From Thermoplasmata archaeon (lineage in GTDB: Archaea > Thermoplasmatota > Thermoplasmata > Lutacidiplasmatales > UBA184), in assembly GCA_027315165.1 (NCBI GenBank), contig DAHUYN010000011.1, forward strand, positions 1-64,000: 64,000 nt of DNA, in the 5' to 3' direction. The position numbers and the translations under genes are program-made. This document shows, piece after piece, positions 9,965-19,535 of the stretch; positions within the stretch are counted from its first letter, which is position 1; every line of letters begins with the position of its first letter. The notes under the pieces are model-generated. The model saw nothing but the letters and a program-made list of their open reading frames with translations. It was not told where the DNA came from and did not search any database.

Positions 9965-11428
9965 GTGCCCACCGAGGGTCGTGTCCCGAAGCTCGTCCCG
10001 CGGGACGAGTTCACCTACGAGATCCCCATCGGGGAGGCGCCGGGGATGCTCGTCCCCGCCACGCTCTACTCGAACGCGGCGCTCCTGGGCGCCGTCGAGC
10101 ACGACCCGTCGCTCCAGCAGCTCGCGAACGTCGCGACGCTCCCCGGGATCGAGCGGAGCGCCTACGCGATGCCCGACATCCACTTCGGCTACGGGTTCCC
10201 CGTCGGCGGCGTCGCCGCGTTCCGGATGGAGGACGGGGTCGTCTCCCCCGGCGGGATCGGCTACGACATCAACTGCGGCGTGCGGCTCCTGCGCACCTCC
10301 CTCGGCCACGACGAGGTCCGCCCGAGGCTGAAGGCGCTCCTCGAGGCCCTGTTCCGGCACGTGCCGAGCGGGGTCGGTTCGAAGGGGCCGGTCTCGCTGA
10401 GCGGCTCGGAGGTCGACGAGGTCCTCGCGGGCGGGGCCGAGTGGGCCGTCGGCCGCGGGTTCGGCCTCGAGGCCGACCTCACCTTCCAGGAGGAGGAGGG
10501 CCGCCTCGAGGGGGCCGACCCGAATGCGGTGAGCGACGACGCCCGCAAGCGCGGCCTGCGCCAGCTCGGGACGCTCGGCTCGGGGAACCACTTCCTCGAG
10601 GTCCAGCGCGTCGACGAGGTCTTCCACGAGCCGTTCGCCAAGGCCCTCGGGCTCGCCCCCGGCGGGGTCGTCGTGATGCTCCACACCGGTTCGCGCGGGC
10701 TCGGCCACCAGGTCGCGACGGACTACATCCGCACGATGGACGAGCGGCTGCACCACGACGGCGTCACGCTCGTCGACCGGCAGCTCTCCTGCGCCCCGAT
10801 AGGCTCGGCGGAGGGGCAGCGGTACCTCTCCGCGATGGCCGCGGGGGCGAACTTCGCCTGGGCCAACCGCCAGCTGATCACGCACGCCGTGCGCGCGTCG
10901 TTCCGCGAGGTCTTCGGCCGGAGCGACGAGGAGCTCGGCCTCTCCGTCGTCTACGACATCGCGCACAACATGGCCAAGGTCGAGGAGCACACGACGGGCG
11001 ACGGCGGCCGACGGCCGCTCCTGGTGCACCGCAAGGGGGCCACGCGCGCGTTCCCCGCGGACCGTCCCGAGGTCCCGGCGCCGTACCGCCCCTACGGCCA
11101 GCCGGTGCTCATCCCCGGCGACATGGGGACGGCGAGCTACGTCCTCGCCGGGCTCGCCACCTCCCTCGACCGCTCCTTCGGCTCCTCCTGCCACGGCGCG
11201 GGCCGGCTCCTCTCGCGACACGCGGCCGTGCGCCGGTTCCGCTTCGACGCCGTCACGCGAGAGCTCGCCGAGCGCGGGATCCTCGTCCGCTCCGCCTCGC
11301 GCGAAGGGGTCACCGAGGAGGCGCCCGGCGCCTACAAGAACGTCGAGGAGGTCGTCCGCGTCGCCGAGGGCGCGGGCCTCACGCGACGGGTGGCGCGCCT
11401 GGTCCCTCTCGGGGTCGTGAAGGGCTAG
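9965..11428 (+). CDS. rtcB: RNA-splicing ligase RtcB (tRNA ligase)
   Basis: RtcB joins 2',3'-cyclic-phosphate and 5'-OH RNA ends with GTP and manganese, and completes tRNA intron removal in archaea. The roughly 487-residue protein has the metal-binding GYDINCGVRLL, GSGNHFLEVQ, HTGSRGLGHQV, ANRQLITH, DIAHNMAK and the guanylylation-site region CHGAGRLLSR. No intein interrupts it. The GTG at 9965 fits the TATA box 24 nt upstream. The tRNA-Leu in this window carries an intron, so a substrate is at hand. Its 3' end overlaps the convergent S53 protease gene by 50 nt. Confidence 0.95.
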   Translation: MPTEGRVPKLVPRDEFTYEIPIGEAPGMLVPATLYSNAALLGAVEHDPSLQQLANVATLPGIERSAYAMPDIHFGYGFPVGGVAAFRMEDGVVSPGGIGYDINCGVRLLRTSLGHDEVRPRLKALLEALFRHVPSGVGSKGPVSLSGSEVDEVLAGGAEWAVGRGFGLEADLTFQEEEGRLEGADPNAVSDDARKRGLRQLGTLGSGNHFLEVQRVDEVFHEPFAKALGLAPGGVVVMLHTGSRGLGHQVATDYIRTMDERLHHDGVTLVDRQLSCAPIGSAEGQRYLSAMAAGANFAWANRQLITHAVRASFREVFGRSDEELGLSVVYDIAHNMAKVEEHTTGDGGRRPLLVHRKGATRAFPADRPEVPAPYRPYGQPVLIPGDMGTASYVLAGLATSLDRSFGSSCHGAGRLLSRHAAVRRFRFDAVTRELAERGILVRSASREGVTEEAPGAYKNVEEVVRVAEGAGLTRRVARLVPLGVVKG

Positions 11429-14400
11429 CGCCCCGCTCGCGCCGGCGTCGGCTCCAGAGCCCCACGAGCGCGACCGCGACGGCCCCGATCGCGAGGAGCC
11501 CGACCGGCACCAGCCAGGGTTGGAGGGGGATCCCGCTCGTGCCCCCGCCGTTTCCCGAGGGGGCGATCGAGACGGACCCCGAGGCGTTGCCCGTGTAGTT
11601 CGGGCCCGTCGCGACCGCGACGAGGGAGACGAGCGCGCAGGCGCCCGTGCAGGCGCCGACCGCCGCTCGCGGGGCCGTGAGCGTGAGGTTCCAGCGACCG
11701 ACCCCGTTCGCCGGCAGGGGGATCGCCCAGCTCCCGGGCCCGGCGGTCCGGTTGCCGACGTAGAGGGTCGCCGAGACGTTCCCGGCGCCGCAGGTCGGGA
11801 CCGCATACGACCCGCAGGACGGGCTCGCGCTGACGTTCACGTCGTAGGTTCCGAGCGGCGCGATGGGGCCGGGGGTCGCCGAGAGGTGCAGCGTCACGAC
11901 CGAGACGGCGTAGGCCTCGACGGTCCAGTTGAGCCTCGCGGGGGTGCCGATCGCGTCGGTGACCACGAGGCTGGCGTTGTAGACGCCCGCCGTCGCGTAG
12001 ACGTGGGCCACGACGGGGCTCGCCGAGACGGTACCGTCGCCGAAGCTCCAGGCGTAGGCGTACGGTCCGCCGGCGCCGCCCGACGCGGAGGCCGAGAAGA
12101 CGACGTCGAGCGGCGCGATCCCCGCCGGCGGTGACGGTCCCGCGGAGACGGTCGGCGAGATCCGGGCGAGCCCGCCGACGGTGACCGCATGGTCGTGGAC
12201 GACGAGGTCCCCCAACGCGTCGCTCGCCGTCACGTTGAGGGTGTAGTTCCCTGGTGTGAGGTAGATGTAGGAGCCGGTCGCGCCGGTGCTCTGCGCGCCC
12301 GCCTGGTAGGTCCACGTCACGAGCGGGCCCGGCATCCCCAGGGCCGTCGCGTGGCCGTTGACGAGCAGCGGCGTCGACCCGTTCGTCGGGCCGACCGACT
12401 CGTTGAGCGTGAGCGCCGCCCAGCGCCGGGCGGTCGTCGAGGGCTGGGGGACCGGCACCGAGACCGAGAGGCGGGTGCCGGCCGCGTCGGTGACGTTGAG
12501 CGCGACGTCGAGCGGGCAGGGGGTGGCGCCGCACTGCGGGGGGCCGTAGGTCTCGACCGCGCTCGCGCCGAACGCCGAGCCGCCGTTCCCGAGGTCCCAC
12601 TGGTAGGTGTACCCCGGCGTCCCACCGGTCGCGTTCGCGTCGAAGGTGAGGAGGGCCCCGAACATCGCGGCCGCGCCCGGCGTGATCGTCGCGGTCACGA
12701 CGAGGGCCCCGCTCGCGCCCGGGGCCTCGGCATCGACGACGAAGAGGCGGCTCACGGTCCACCCACCCGCGTCGACGATCTCGCCCGAGACGACGTAGAG
12801 GCCCGGGCCCGCGAACGTATGGCTCACCGACGCCCCCGTTCCCGAGCCGCCGTCCCCGAAGCTCCAGTTCGCCACGCTCGCGCTGCCGTTGTCGCCGCCG
12901 ACCGCGTGCCCGGTGAACGCGAGGGTGAGGGGCGCCGGTCCCGAGAGCGCCGAGGCGTTGAACCACCCGACGAGCGGGGGTGTCACGAGGATCGACGTGT
13001 TGAGCTCGACCGACCCCAGCAGGCTGTCGTTGACGAACGCCCAGACCGTGTGGCGCCCGACCTCGCGGAAGATCCCGCACTGGCAGGCGGTGACGTACGG
13101 GTCGTCCGAGACGAAGTGGACGGAGTACGGAGGCGTGCCGCCGGCGGCGGTGACGTTGAGGGCGAGGTCGCCGGGCAGCGCGACGGCCGTCGGGAGCGAG
13201 AAGGTCGCGTGGAGGAGCGTCGGATTGCCGCAGCCCGGCACCGCGCTTCCCCCGACGCCGACCCCGACGCGGAGCGACGCGCCGGAGTCCGCCGGCGAGG
13301 CCGCGTCCCAGGCGACGACGTTGGCGCAGTAGCTGCCCGTCACCAAGAACGTGTGCGCGACGGAGGTCTGGCTCGTGTTCGCGTCGTAGGTGCCGTCCCC
13401 AAAGGAGAACGTGTAGCGATACGGTCCCGTGCCCCCGACGGCGCTCGCGTTGAACGTCACCGAGCCACCGGCGGCGACGGAGCCCGCCGACACGTTGAGC
13501 GAGACGTCGAGCGCGCGCGCTCCTCCGACCTGGACGGGCGTGGGCAGGGAGACGCTCGAGTTCCCGTCCTCGAGGAAGACGGTCGCGCGCGCGAGGAAGA
13601 CGCCGTCGTACCGGTAGGTCCAGTTCGCCCATCCCCCGGTCGTCCACGTGGCGTTGTAGTCGCCGAAGTCGATGTCGAACGAGGCGACGGGCGAGGGCGC
13701 GCCCGTGACGCTCGCGTGGAACGTCACCGCGAGCGGGGCGGAGCCGGAGCGTGGTGTCACCGTGAGGTTCACCGTCGGCTGGGGCGCCGACGTCGGGCCC
13801 GCCGCGAGCCTCGAGAGGAGGGCCCCCGCGTTGGGGCTCCCGAGGCCCGTCACCGGGTCCCAACCGGTCCCCGCCGCGTAGCCGTTGTTCCCGTGCTTGA
13901 CGTCGTGGAACACCTTGGACGACAGGCTGGAGCGCGCGAGCGCGTAGAGCCCGGGGTCGAGCAGCCCGAGGTCCCCCGCGTGCTCCTGGTCGGCGATCGC
14001 CGCGAGGCCGGCCCAGATCGGGCAGGAGGCGCTCGTGCCGCCGACGCTCGTCGCGCCGCCCCCGAAGTAGATCGTCACCGGGCTCCCGCCGACGACCGAG
14101 ACGTCGGGGACGCCTCGCCGACTCGCCGTCGTCGGGACCCCGGTCGCGTTCTGCCACGCGGGCCTCGGGAACGGCGACCAACCGCCGCCGCTGCCGCCCT
14201 GGTTGATGCACCCCGGAGAGGTGGCGCCGCTCGCGTTGCCGCTCCAGCCGGCCTCCGAGGAGTAGGCGCCGCTCGTGGTGAGCGTGAGGTCCGTCGCGCC
14301 GACCCCGGTCACGGCGGGGTCGGAGGCGGGGTAGCTCGTCGAGACGCCGCTCGTCCCCATCGCGGCGCCGCAGTCTCCGCTCGCGGCGAAGACGCCGATC

Positions 14401-15614
14401 CCCTCGAGCGCGGCCGCGACGAGGACGGGGTGGAGCGTCTCGTACGAGCCGTCGCTCGAGGCGTTGCAGCCCCCCGAACACGCGCCGGCGAAGGCGTTGA
14501 AGATCCCGACGTCCGGCTCCCCCCAGCTGAGGGAGATCACGTCGGTGGCCTGGTGCGCGACGAGCCAGTCGACGGCGCTGTAGAGGCCGGCCGTCGGGTC
14601 CGGGGCGAACGTCATCTCGACGGTCGCCCCGGGCGCGGAGGCGCGCGCCCACTCGAGGTCGAGGGCCTCCTCGAGGCCCCACTGCGTGTAGGACTGGTTG
14701 AGGTTCCGGCTCGTCGGGACCGGGTAGAGATAGCGGACGTTCCCCGAGGGGAGACCGAACGCCGTCGTGAACGAGGAGAGGTCCGAGGCGAGCTGGCTCT
14801 GGGTCTCGGCGGCATCGTAGACGTCGACGACCGCCACCCGGTAGCCGCTCCCGTTCTTCCCCGACGCCAGGAGGCCGCTCGAGTTGTAGGCGGTCGCGAC
14901 GGCGCACGGGTCGTACGGAGCGGACGTCGGGCAGGTGTACAGGCCGGGCGGCTGGGCGACCCGGCCGAGCGAGGTCGCGGCCACGTACGGCCGCGCCACC
15001 GAGAGGTTCCCGAGGCCGAGGGCCCCCGCCCAGGGGTAGCCTTGAGGAAGCCGGGCGGAGGTCCCGTGCGAGTAGAACCAGCCGCCCCCCTCCCGGTACT
15101 CGGAGAAGGTCGTCCCGAACGCCGCACCCATCGGCCCGGCGCCTCCCGAGACGAGGAGGCTCCAACGGTCGGGGCTCGTCGTGACGGAGAGGCCGAGGTG
15201 CTCGAAGTAGGCGACGGCGCCCTCGTAGACGTCGGAGGAGGGCGCGAACCGGTCCGCGACCTGTTGCGCCGTGAGGAACTGCCGGTACTCCGGCGTCCCG
15301 GGGGTCGAGACGAGGGCGAGCGTCGCCTCGAGCGAGGCCGCGTCCGACGGGGCGAGCGTCACCTCGACGTCGAGCGGGGCCGCGGCGGGCAGAGGGCCGG
15401 CGTCGACGACGCCCGGCGCCATGACGTAGGCCGGTGCGACGACGACGCCACCCGACGTCGAGCCCGCCCCCGGGCCGCTCGGGCCGGCGCCCGGCGACGG
15501 CCCCGATCCCGTGAGGCCGAGGCCCGCGGTGAGGAGACAGAGGACCGTCGCGACCGCCGCGAATAGGAGAAGGCCCCCGGGTCGCTGGAACCCCGCCCGG
15601 CCCCGCACGCTCAC
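11379..15614 (-). CDS. Secreted S53 (sedolisin) protease with PKD repeats and C-terminal anchor
   Basis: A 1411-residue surface protease. After a signal segment (about 13-35) comes a pro-kumamolisin activation domain (about 60-200), then an S53 catalytic domain with Glu315 and Asp319 in an ExxxD motif, oxyanion Asp414 in ASGDCG, and nucleophile Ser528 in GGTSASCP. A calcium-site GWDPVTGLGSP follows near residue 585. About six PKD-like beta-sandwich repeats with FGDG or similar motifs fill residues 610-1340. One transmembrane helix near 1370-1390 is followed by a basic tail, giving an N-out, C-in protein. The GTG start has GGAGGGAG about 8 nt upstream. Many N-x-S/T sites suggest glycosylation. 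S53 enzymes usually prefer acidic pH. Confidence 0.92.
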   Translation of the reverse strand: MSVRGRAGFQRPGGLLLFAAVATVLCLLTAGLGLTGSGPSPGAGPSGPGAGSTSGGVVVAPAYVMAPGVVDAGPLPAAAPLDVEVTLAPSDAASLEATLALVSTPGTPEYRQFLTAQQVADRFAPSSDVYEGAVAYFEHLGLSVTTSPDRWSLLVSGGAGPMGAAFGTTFSEYREGGGWFYSHGTSARLPQGYPWAGALGLGNLSVARPYVAATSLGRVAQPPGLYTCPTSAPYDPCAVATAYNSSGLLASGKNGSGYRVAVVDVYDAAETQSQLASDLSSFTTAFGLPSGNVRYLYPVPTSRNLNQSYTQWGLEEALDLEWARASAPGATVEMTFAPDPTAGLYSAVDWLVAHQATDVISLSWGEPDVGIFNAFAGACSGGCNASSDGSYETLHPVLVAAALEGIGVFAASGDCGAAMGTSGVSTSYPASDPAVTGVGATDLTLTTSGAYSSEAGWSGNASGATSPGCINQGGSGGGWSPFPRPAWQNATGVPTTASRRGVPDVSVVGGSPVTIYFGGGATSVGGTSASCPIWAGLAAIADQEHAGDLGLLDPGLYALARSSLSSKVFHDVKHGNNGYAAGTGWDPVTGLGSPNAGALLSRLAAGPTSAPQPTVNLTVTPRSGSAPLAVTFHASVTGAPSPVASFDIDFGDYNATWTTGGWANWTYRYDGVFLARATVFLEDGNSSVSLPTPVQVGGARALDVSLNVSAGSVAAGGSVTFNASAVGGTGPYRYTFSFGDGTYDANTSQTSVAHTFLVTGSYCANVVAWDAASPADSGASLRVGVGVGGSAVPGCGNPTLLHATFSLPTAVALPGDLALNVTAAGGTPPYSVHFVSDDPYVTACQCGIFREVGRHTVWAFVNDSLLGSVELNTSILVTPPLVGWFNASALSGPAPLTLAFTGHAVGGDNGSASVANWSFGDGGSGTGASVSHTFAGPGLYVVSGEIVDAGGWTVSRLFVVDAEAPGASGALVVTATITPGAAAMFGALLTFDANATGGTPGYTYQWDLGNGGSAFGASAVETYGPPQCGATPCPLDVALNVTDAAGTRLSVSVPVPQPSTTARRWAALTLNESVGPTNGSTPLLVNGHATALGMPGPLVTWTYQAGAQSTGATGSYIYLTPGNYTLNVTASDALGDLVVHDHAVTVGGLARISPTVSAGPSPPAGIAPLDVVFSASASGGAGGPYAYAWSFGDGTVSASPVVAHVYATAGVYNASLVVTDAIGTPARLNWTVEAYAVSVVTLHLSATPGPIAPLGTYDVNVSASPSCGSYAVPTCGAGNVSATLYVGNRTAGPGSWAIPLPANGVGRWNLTLTAPRAAVGACTGACALVSLVAVATGPNYTGNASGSVSIAPSGNGGGTSGIPLQPWLVPVGLLAIGAVAVALVGLWSRRRRERGASPSRPREGPGAPPVA

Positions 15615-15697
15615 GCATCACTCCCTCCTTCTATTACCCCTCTCGCCCCCGGTTCACCCGGCATCGCGCGGTCCGGACCCCCGCCGTGCGGTGAGAG

Positions 15698-15706
15698 CCT
15701 ATATGC
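15698..15706 (+). promoter_or_regulatory. TATA box for the site-2 protease-priL operon
   Basis: CCTATATGC is centred about 29 nt before the GTG at 15731, consistent with a leaderless or nearly leaderless transcript. Confidence 0.6.
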
Positions 15707-15730
15707 GCTCACCGGCTCGCGGGCCCGCAC

Positions 15731-17083
15731 GTGAGCTCGCTCGACGGGTGGACGATCGCCCTCGTCCTCGTGGTCGTCTACGCCGTCGTCCTGCTCATCC
15801 TGTACAAGCTCCGCTGGATCGGCCCGGAACGGGCGCTGAGCCTCTACGGCCCGGCCCTGATGCTCAAGACGAAGCGGGGGCGCGACGCGCTCGACCGGAT
15901 CGGCCGGGCCCGCCGGTTCTGGACGATCGCGGCCGACGTGGGGATCGCGCTCGCCGCCCTGTCGATGGTGACGATCGTCGTCGTCCTCGCGCTCGACGCC
16001 GTCGTGGCGCTCCAGATCCCTGCGAGCGCCGCGCCCAGCCCCCAGGAGGCGCTCGGGATCCCGGGGATCAACCCGATCATCCCGGTCGGCTACGGCCTCA
16101 TCGCGCTCGTCCTCGGCGTCGTGCTCCACGAGCTCGCGCACGGGATCGTCGCGCGGTCGCAGGGGATCGGCGTGCGGAGCCTGGGGATCCTCTGGCTCGT
16201 CATCCCGATCGGCGCGTTCGTCGAGCAGGACGATGACGACATGACGAAGGCGCCCCGGCGCAAGCGCGACCGGGTCGCCGCCGCCGGCATCCTGGCGAAC
16301 TTCGTCATCGCGATCGTCTGCTTCACGGCGCTCTCCGCGGTCGTCGCGACGAGCGTCGAGCCGAACGCGAACGGGGTCGGGATCGGCTACGTCGTGCCGG
16401 GGACCCCCGCGGCGAACGCGAGCCTCGCGCCCGGCGACATCATCACGGCCGTCAACGGCACGCCGACGACCACGAACTCAGAGCTCCTCGCGCTCCTCGG
16501 GTCGACGCATCCGAACGAGACGGTCGTCCTCACCTACTACAGCGCGAGCGACCACGCCCTCCTCAACCGCTCGGTCACGCTCACCTCGCTCGCCTCCTAC
16601 ACGCACAACACCGCCGACCGGGACCGGGGCTTCCTCGGCGTCTCGCCGGCGTTCCTGACTCCGGGCCAGCTCCGACAAGAGCTCATCTTCCCGCCGGCGA
16701 CGACCTCGAACCCGCTCCTGGGGCTCACCGACTGGATCGTCCTGCCGCTGGCCGGGCTCGAGCCCGTCGGCGGCACGACCGTCTCCTTCTACCACCTCAG
16801 CGGGCCGTTCTCCGGCACCGACCCCGGCGCCTTCTGGGTCGGCGCGAACATCCTCTACTGGCTCGCCTGGATGAACATCCTCCTGGGGATGTCGAACGCG
16901 CTCCCGCTGTTCCCGCTCGACGGCGGGCTCCTCTTCCGCGACTTCGCCGCCTCGGTGGCGGCGCGCCTCCGCCGGGGCTGGGACTCGGCCCGCCTCGACC
17001 GGTTCGGGGCGCGGGCCGCCGCCGTCGCGTCGCTCGCCGTCCTCTTCCTTCTCGCATGGCAGTTCGTCGCGCCGAGGCTGTAG
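15731..17083 (+). CDS. Site-2-type intramembrane metalloprotease (M50) with PDZ domain
   Basis: A 450-residue polytopic membrane protease. It has two N-terminal hydrophobic segments, then the zinc motif HELAHG near residue 137 within a membrane helix. A PDZ-like domain follows (about 215-300, with GTPAANASLAPGDIITAVNG), and the second metal-ligand motif is NALPLFPLDGG near residue 395. Family members cut substrates inside the membrane, often releasing membrane-bound regulators. The stop overlaps priL by 28 nt. It lies divergent from the S53 protease gene. Substrates cannot be read from sequence. Confidence 0.92.
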   Translation: MSSLDGWTIALVLVVVYAVVLLILYKLRWIGPERALSLYGPALMLKTKRGRDALDRIGRARRFWTIAADVGIALAALSMVTIVVVLALDAVVALQIPASAAPSPQEALGIPGINPIIPVGYGLIALVLGVVLHELAHGIVARSQGIGVRSLGILWLVIPIGAFVEQDDDDMTKAPRRKRDRVAAAGILANFVIAIVCFTALSAVVATSVEPNANGVGIGYVVPGTPAANASLAPGDIITAVNGTPTTTNSELLALLGSTHPNETVVLTYYSASDHALLNRSVTLTSLASYTHNTADRDRGFLGVSPAFLTPGQLRQELIFPPATTSNPLLGLTDWIVLPLAGLEPVGGTTVSFYHLSGPFSGTDPGAFWVGANILYWLAWMNILLGMSNALPLFPLDGGLLFRDFAASVAARLRRGWDSARLDRFGARAAAVASLAVLFLLAWQFVAPRL

Positions 17084-18165
17084 GCGAGCGCGCGCTCTGG
17101 GCGGAGTACCCGTTCCTCCCCGGCGCGGCGGCGCTCGTCGCGGAGCTCTCGCCCTCGATGCACGACCTGCTCGAGGACCCGTCCTACGCGAGGTCGCGCG
17201 AGCTCGGCCGGGCCCGCATCCTCGCCGCGGTCGACGACGCGACGGGGAGCCGGAGCGTCGAGGAGCTCGCGCTCGCCTCCCTCGAGGAGCGGTTCCTCTC
17301 GTTCCTGTACGCGAGGCTCCTGCTCTCGGCCTCGACGACGCCCGCGCCGCTGCGTCGATGGGCGGTGGCGGAGGCGAAGCGGAGCTACGGCCGGCTCGCC
17401 TCGGCACCGGTGGGCGAGCTCCTCGAGGTCGCGCGAGGGCTCGACCACACGTTCCGCGCGACCCCGCGCGGCGTCGCCCTCGGCCTCGCCGACTACCTCC
17501 ACCTCGCCACCGGCATCCGCGAGGCGGACTTCCGTCTCGTCCGGCAGGAGGTCGCTAACGGGGAGGTCGTCGTCCCGAGGGTGCGCGCCGCCCGGCTCCT
17601 GCAGGAGGGGATCCGACGCCGGCTCGCGGGCCCGCTCGACCTCGCCGAGGACGTCTCGACCCTGCTCCGACGGACCGAGGCGACGTTCCTGGCGGAGGTC
17701 GCACAGCGCGTCCCCACGCCGACCTCGCGCCTCGCGTCGGCCGCGGGGCCGCTCCGCGAGGAGTGGTTCCCGCCCTGCCTGCGCAAGATGCGGCGGATGC
17801 TCCAGAGCGGCGAGAACCTCTCGCACGCGGGCCGGTTCGCGCTCGCCGCGTTCCTTCACCGGGCCGGCGCGAGCTTCGAGACGATCGTCGACGCGTACCG
17901 GGGGGCCCCCGACTTTGACGAGGCCGTCACACGCTACCAGGTCGAGCACATCACGCAGCGCGACGGGGGCCGCGGCTACGAGCCGCCCGAGTGCGCGACG
18001 CTTCGTACCCACGGCCTCTGCGTCCGCGACGGGGACCCGACGGCGCCGCTCCCCGTCGACCGGGAGCGCGACCCGCGGTGCTTCGACGAGCGGCTTCGCC
18101 ATCCGGTGCAGTACTACCGCTGGCGCGGCGGGGTCGTCGTCGAGAGCCGCGACGAGGGCCGCTAG
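17056..18165 (+). CDS. priL: DNA primase large subunit
   Basis: PriL (369 residues) partners with the catalytic PriS to make primers for replication. The N-terminal all-helical half is present. The C-terminal iron-sulfur domain has conserved cysteines in FPPCLRKM, PECATLRTHGLC and DPRCFDERLRHPVQYY, matching the four-Cys 4Fe-4S cluster of archaeal and eukaryotic PriL. The ATG start lies inside the end of the site-2 protease gene (28 nt overlap). Its stop overlaps the convergent CDP-alcohol transferase stop by 4 nt. PriS is not in the window. Confidence 0.9.
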   Translation: MAVRRAEAVGERALWAEYPFLPGAAALVAELSPSMHDLLEDPSYARSRELGRARILAAVDDATGSRSVEELALASLEERFLSFLYARLLLSASTTPAPLRRWAVAEAKRSYGRLASAPVGELLEVARGLDHTFRATPRGVALGLADYLHLATGIREADFRLVRQEVANGEVVVPRVRAARLLQEGIRRRLAGPLDLAEDVSTLLRRTEATFLAEVAQRVPTPTSRLASAAGPLREEWFPPCLRKMRRMLQSGENLSHAGRFALAAFLHRAGASFETIVDAYRGAPDFDEAVTRYQVEHITQRDGGRGYEPPECATLRTHGLCVRDGDPTAPLPVDRERDPRCFDERLRHPVQYYRWRGGVVVESRDEGR

Positions 18166-18836
18166 CGGCCCGCGCCGTCGGGCGGCGTCAGGCTCCGGTA
18201 GATCCGGCGCGCTCGCCCGATCGCCGTGCGCTGGCCGGCGACGACGAAGTAGAGGAGCGCGACGTCGAGGACCGTGAACGTGAGCCCCGCGGGGTGGAAG
18301 CGGCTCCAGGGTGCGGTCGGGGCCCACGGCCACGGCAGCGACCAATCGAACTCGAGGAACGCCGCCAGCGCGAGGATCAGGAGCCGGTCGGCCCTCGAGA
18401 GGAGCCCGCGGTAGAGCCGCCCGACGCCGAGCGCCTGGGCCTGCGTCCCCATGTAGCTCGTGAGGAGGAGGCTCACGAGCGCGAGAAGCGCGAGCACGGG
18501 GTCGGCGTAGCTCGAGACGGCGAGCCCGAGGAGCAGGACGACGTCGGCGTACCGGTCGAGGACGTGGTCGACGAGGTCGCCCCGCCGCGAGGTCCGCTTC
18601 GTCCTTCGCGCGACCTCCCCGTCGAGGACGTCGAAGAGGCCGCCGAAGAAGACCAGGACCGCGACGGGAAGGAAGAGGAGCGGGCCCCACCAGCGCGCGA
18701 GCGCGCTCGCGAGCGCCGCGAGCGCGGTGAGGCCGAAGGCGAGGTAGCTCAGGCGGTCGGGGGTCCACGTGAGGAACGGCCCCACGAGACGGTCGAGGTA
18801 GGGCTGGACCCGGGCCCGGTACTCCTCGACGACCAC
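18162..18836 (-). CDS. CDP-alcohol phosphatidyltransferase family (archaetidyl transferase)
   Basis: A 224-residue membrane enzyme with the family signature D-x2-D-G-x2-A-R-x8-G-x3-D-x3-D (DVLDGEVARR then GDLVDHVLD) near residues 69-91 and five or six hydrophobic helices. It transfers an alcohol phosphate group from or to CDP-archaeol during polar-lipid synthesis. Archaetidylinositol-phosphate synthase is the most likely role in archaea, but archaetidylserine or glycerophosphate transfer cannot be excluded. GTG start; it lies 7 nt after the AK6 gene on the same strand, so the two are probably co-transcribed. Confidence 0.85.
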   Translation of the reverse strand: MVVEEYRARVQPYLDRLVGPFLTWTPDRLSYLAFGLTALAALASALARWWGPLLFLPVAVLVFFGGLFDVLDGEVARRTKRTSRRGDLVDHVLDRYADVVLLLGLAVSSYADPVLALLALVSLLLTSYMGTQAQALGVGRLYRGLLSRADRLLILALAAFLEFDWSLPWPWAPTAPWSRFHPAGLTFTVLDVALLYFVVAGQRTAIGRARRIYRSLTPPDGAGR

Positions 18837-18843
18837 GTGCGGC

Positions 18844-19428
18844 CTACCGGACCGGGCGCAAAAGATAGTCGGTCACGGCCGGGTCGGCGAGCCAGTCGAC
18901 CCGGCCGACCCTCGGTGGGGGCCGGGTCGAGAGCAGGCGCGCGACGGTGCGCGCGACGCTCTCGGCCGTGCGACCGCTCGTGTCGACCTCCCACACCCGG
19001 CGTCCGAGCGCGAGGGCTTCGAGGAGGATCACGTCGGTCGCCTCGGCCTCGACGTTCTCGCGACGCTCGAGCGCGGTGCCGCGCCGAGCCCGGTCGAGGC
19101 GGGCCGCGAGCTCGACCGGGTGGCAGCGGAGGACGATGACGTCCCGCACGGGCAGGAGATGCGACAGGTGGCCGACGAGCACCTCGGGGAGGCCGCCCCG
19201 TCCGGTCCGCAGGTACCGGGAGAGCCGCGCCAGGTCGACCTCGACGCCGTGCTCGAGCGGCCGGCCGGCGCCGACCTCGATCGCGAGCTCCGAGACCTCG
19301 CCAACGACCCGTCGGCGCGCGAGCCGCCGCGCCACCGAGGACTTCCCGGTCCCCGGCGTCCCGGACAGCGCGACGGGGGCCCGGACCCGGGGGCGCGGAA
19401 GGCTCGCCCTACGCCGAAGTTCGCTCAC
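18844..19428 (-). CDS. AK6/Fap7-type adenylate kinase (small-subunit maturation factor)
   Basis: A 194-residue P-loop protein with Walker A GTPGTGKS at residues 23-30, an NMP-binding middle region, and the LRCHPVELAARL and ERRENVEAEATDVILLEAL segments typical of Fap7/AK6. Archaeal members have ATPase/adenylate kinase activity and help mature the small ribosomal subunit with uS11. The GTG start has a TATA-like CCTTATCG (minus strand, about 19447-19454) roughly 23 nt upstream. It diverges from the large S53 protease gene. Confidence 0.88.
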   Translation of the reverse strand: MSELRRRASLPRPRVRAPVALSGTPGTGKSSVARRLARRRVVGEVSELAIEVGAGRPLEHGVEVDLARLSRYLRTGRGGLPEVLVGHLSHLLPVRDVIVLRCHPVELAARLDRARRGTALERRENVEAEATDVILLEALALGRRVWEVDTSGRTAESVARTVARLLSTRPPPRVGRVDWLADPAVTDYLLRPVR

Positions 19429-19464
19429 GTACGCACGCGCTCTCGCCGATAAGGGACCAAAGGT

Positions 19465-19472
19465 GTTTAAAG
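19465..19472 (+). promoter_or_regulatory. TATA-like box for the zinc-finger S53 protease gene
   Basis: GTTTAAAG is centred about 68 nt before the ATG at 19536. A start site about 26 nt downstream would leave a leader of about 42 nt containing GGAG at 19524-19527, 8 nt before the ATG. Confidence 0.5.
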
Positions 19473-19535
19473 AGCCCCCAGTATGGCTCGCGAGTCTCGC
19501 CCTCTCCGAGGGAGATTCTGTCTGGAGAACCCGTA

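Noticed and set aside
12189-15566. Plus-strand open frame of about 1125 codons opposite the first S53 protease
   Set aside because: Composition is Arg/Gly/Val-dominated and lacks any motif, whereas the minus strand shows a complete sedolisin with PKD repeats.
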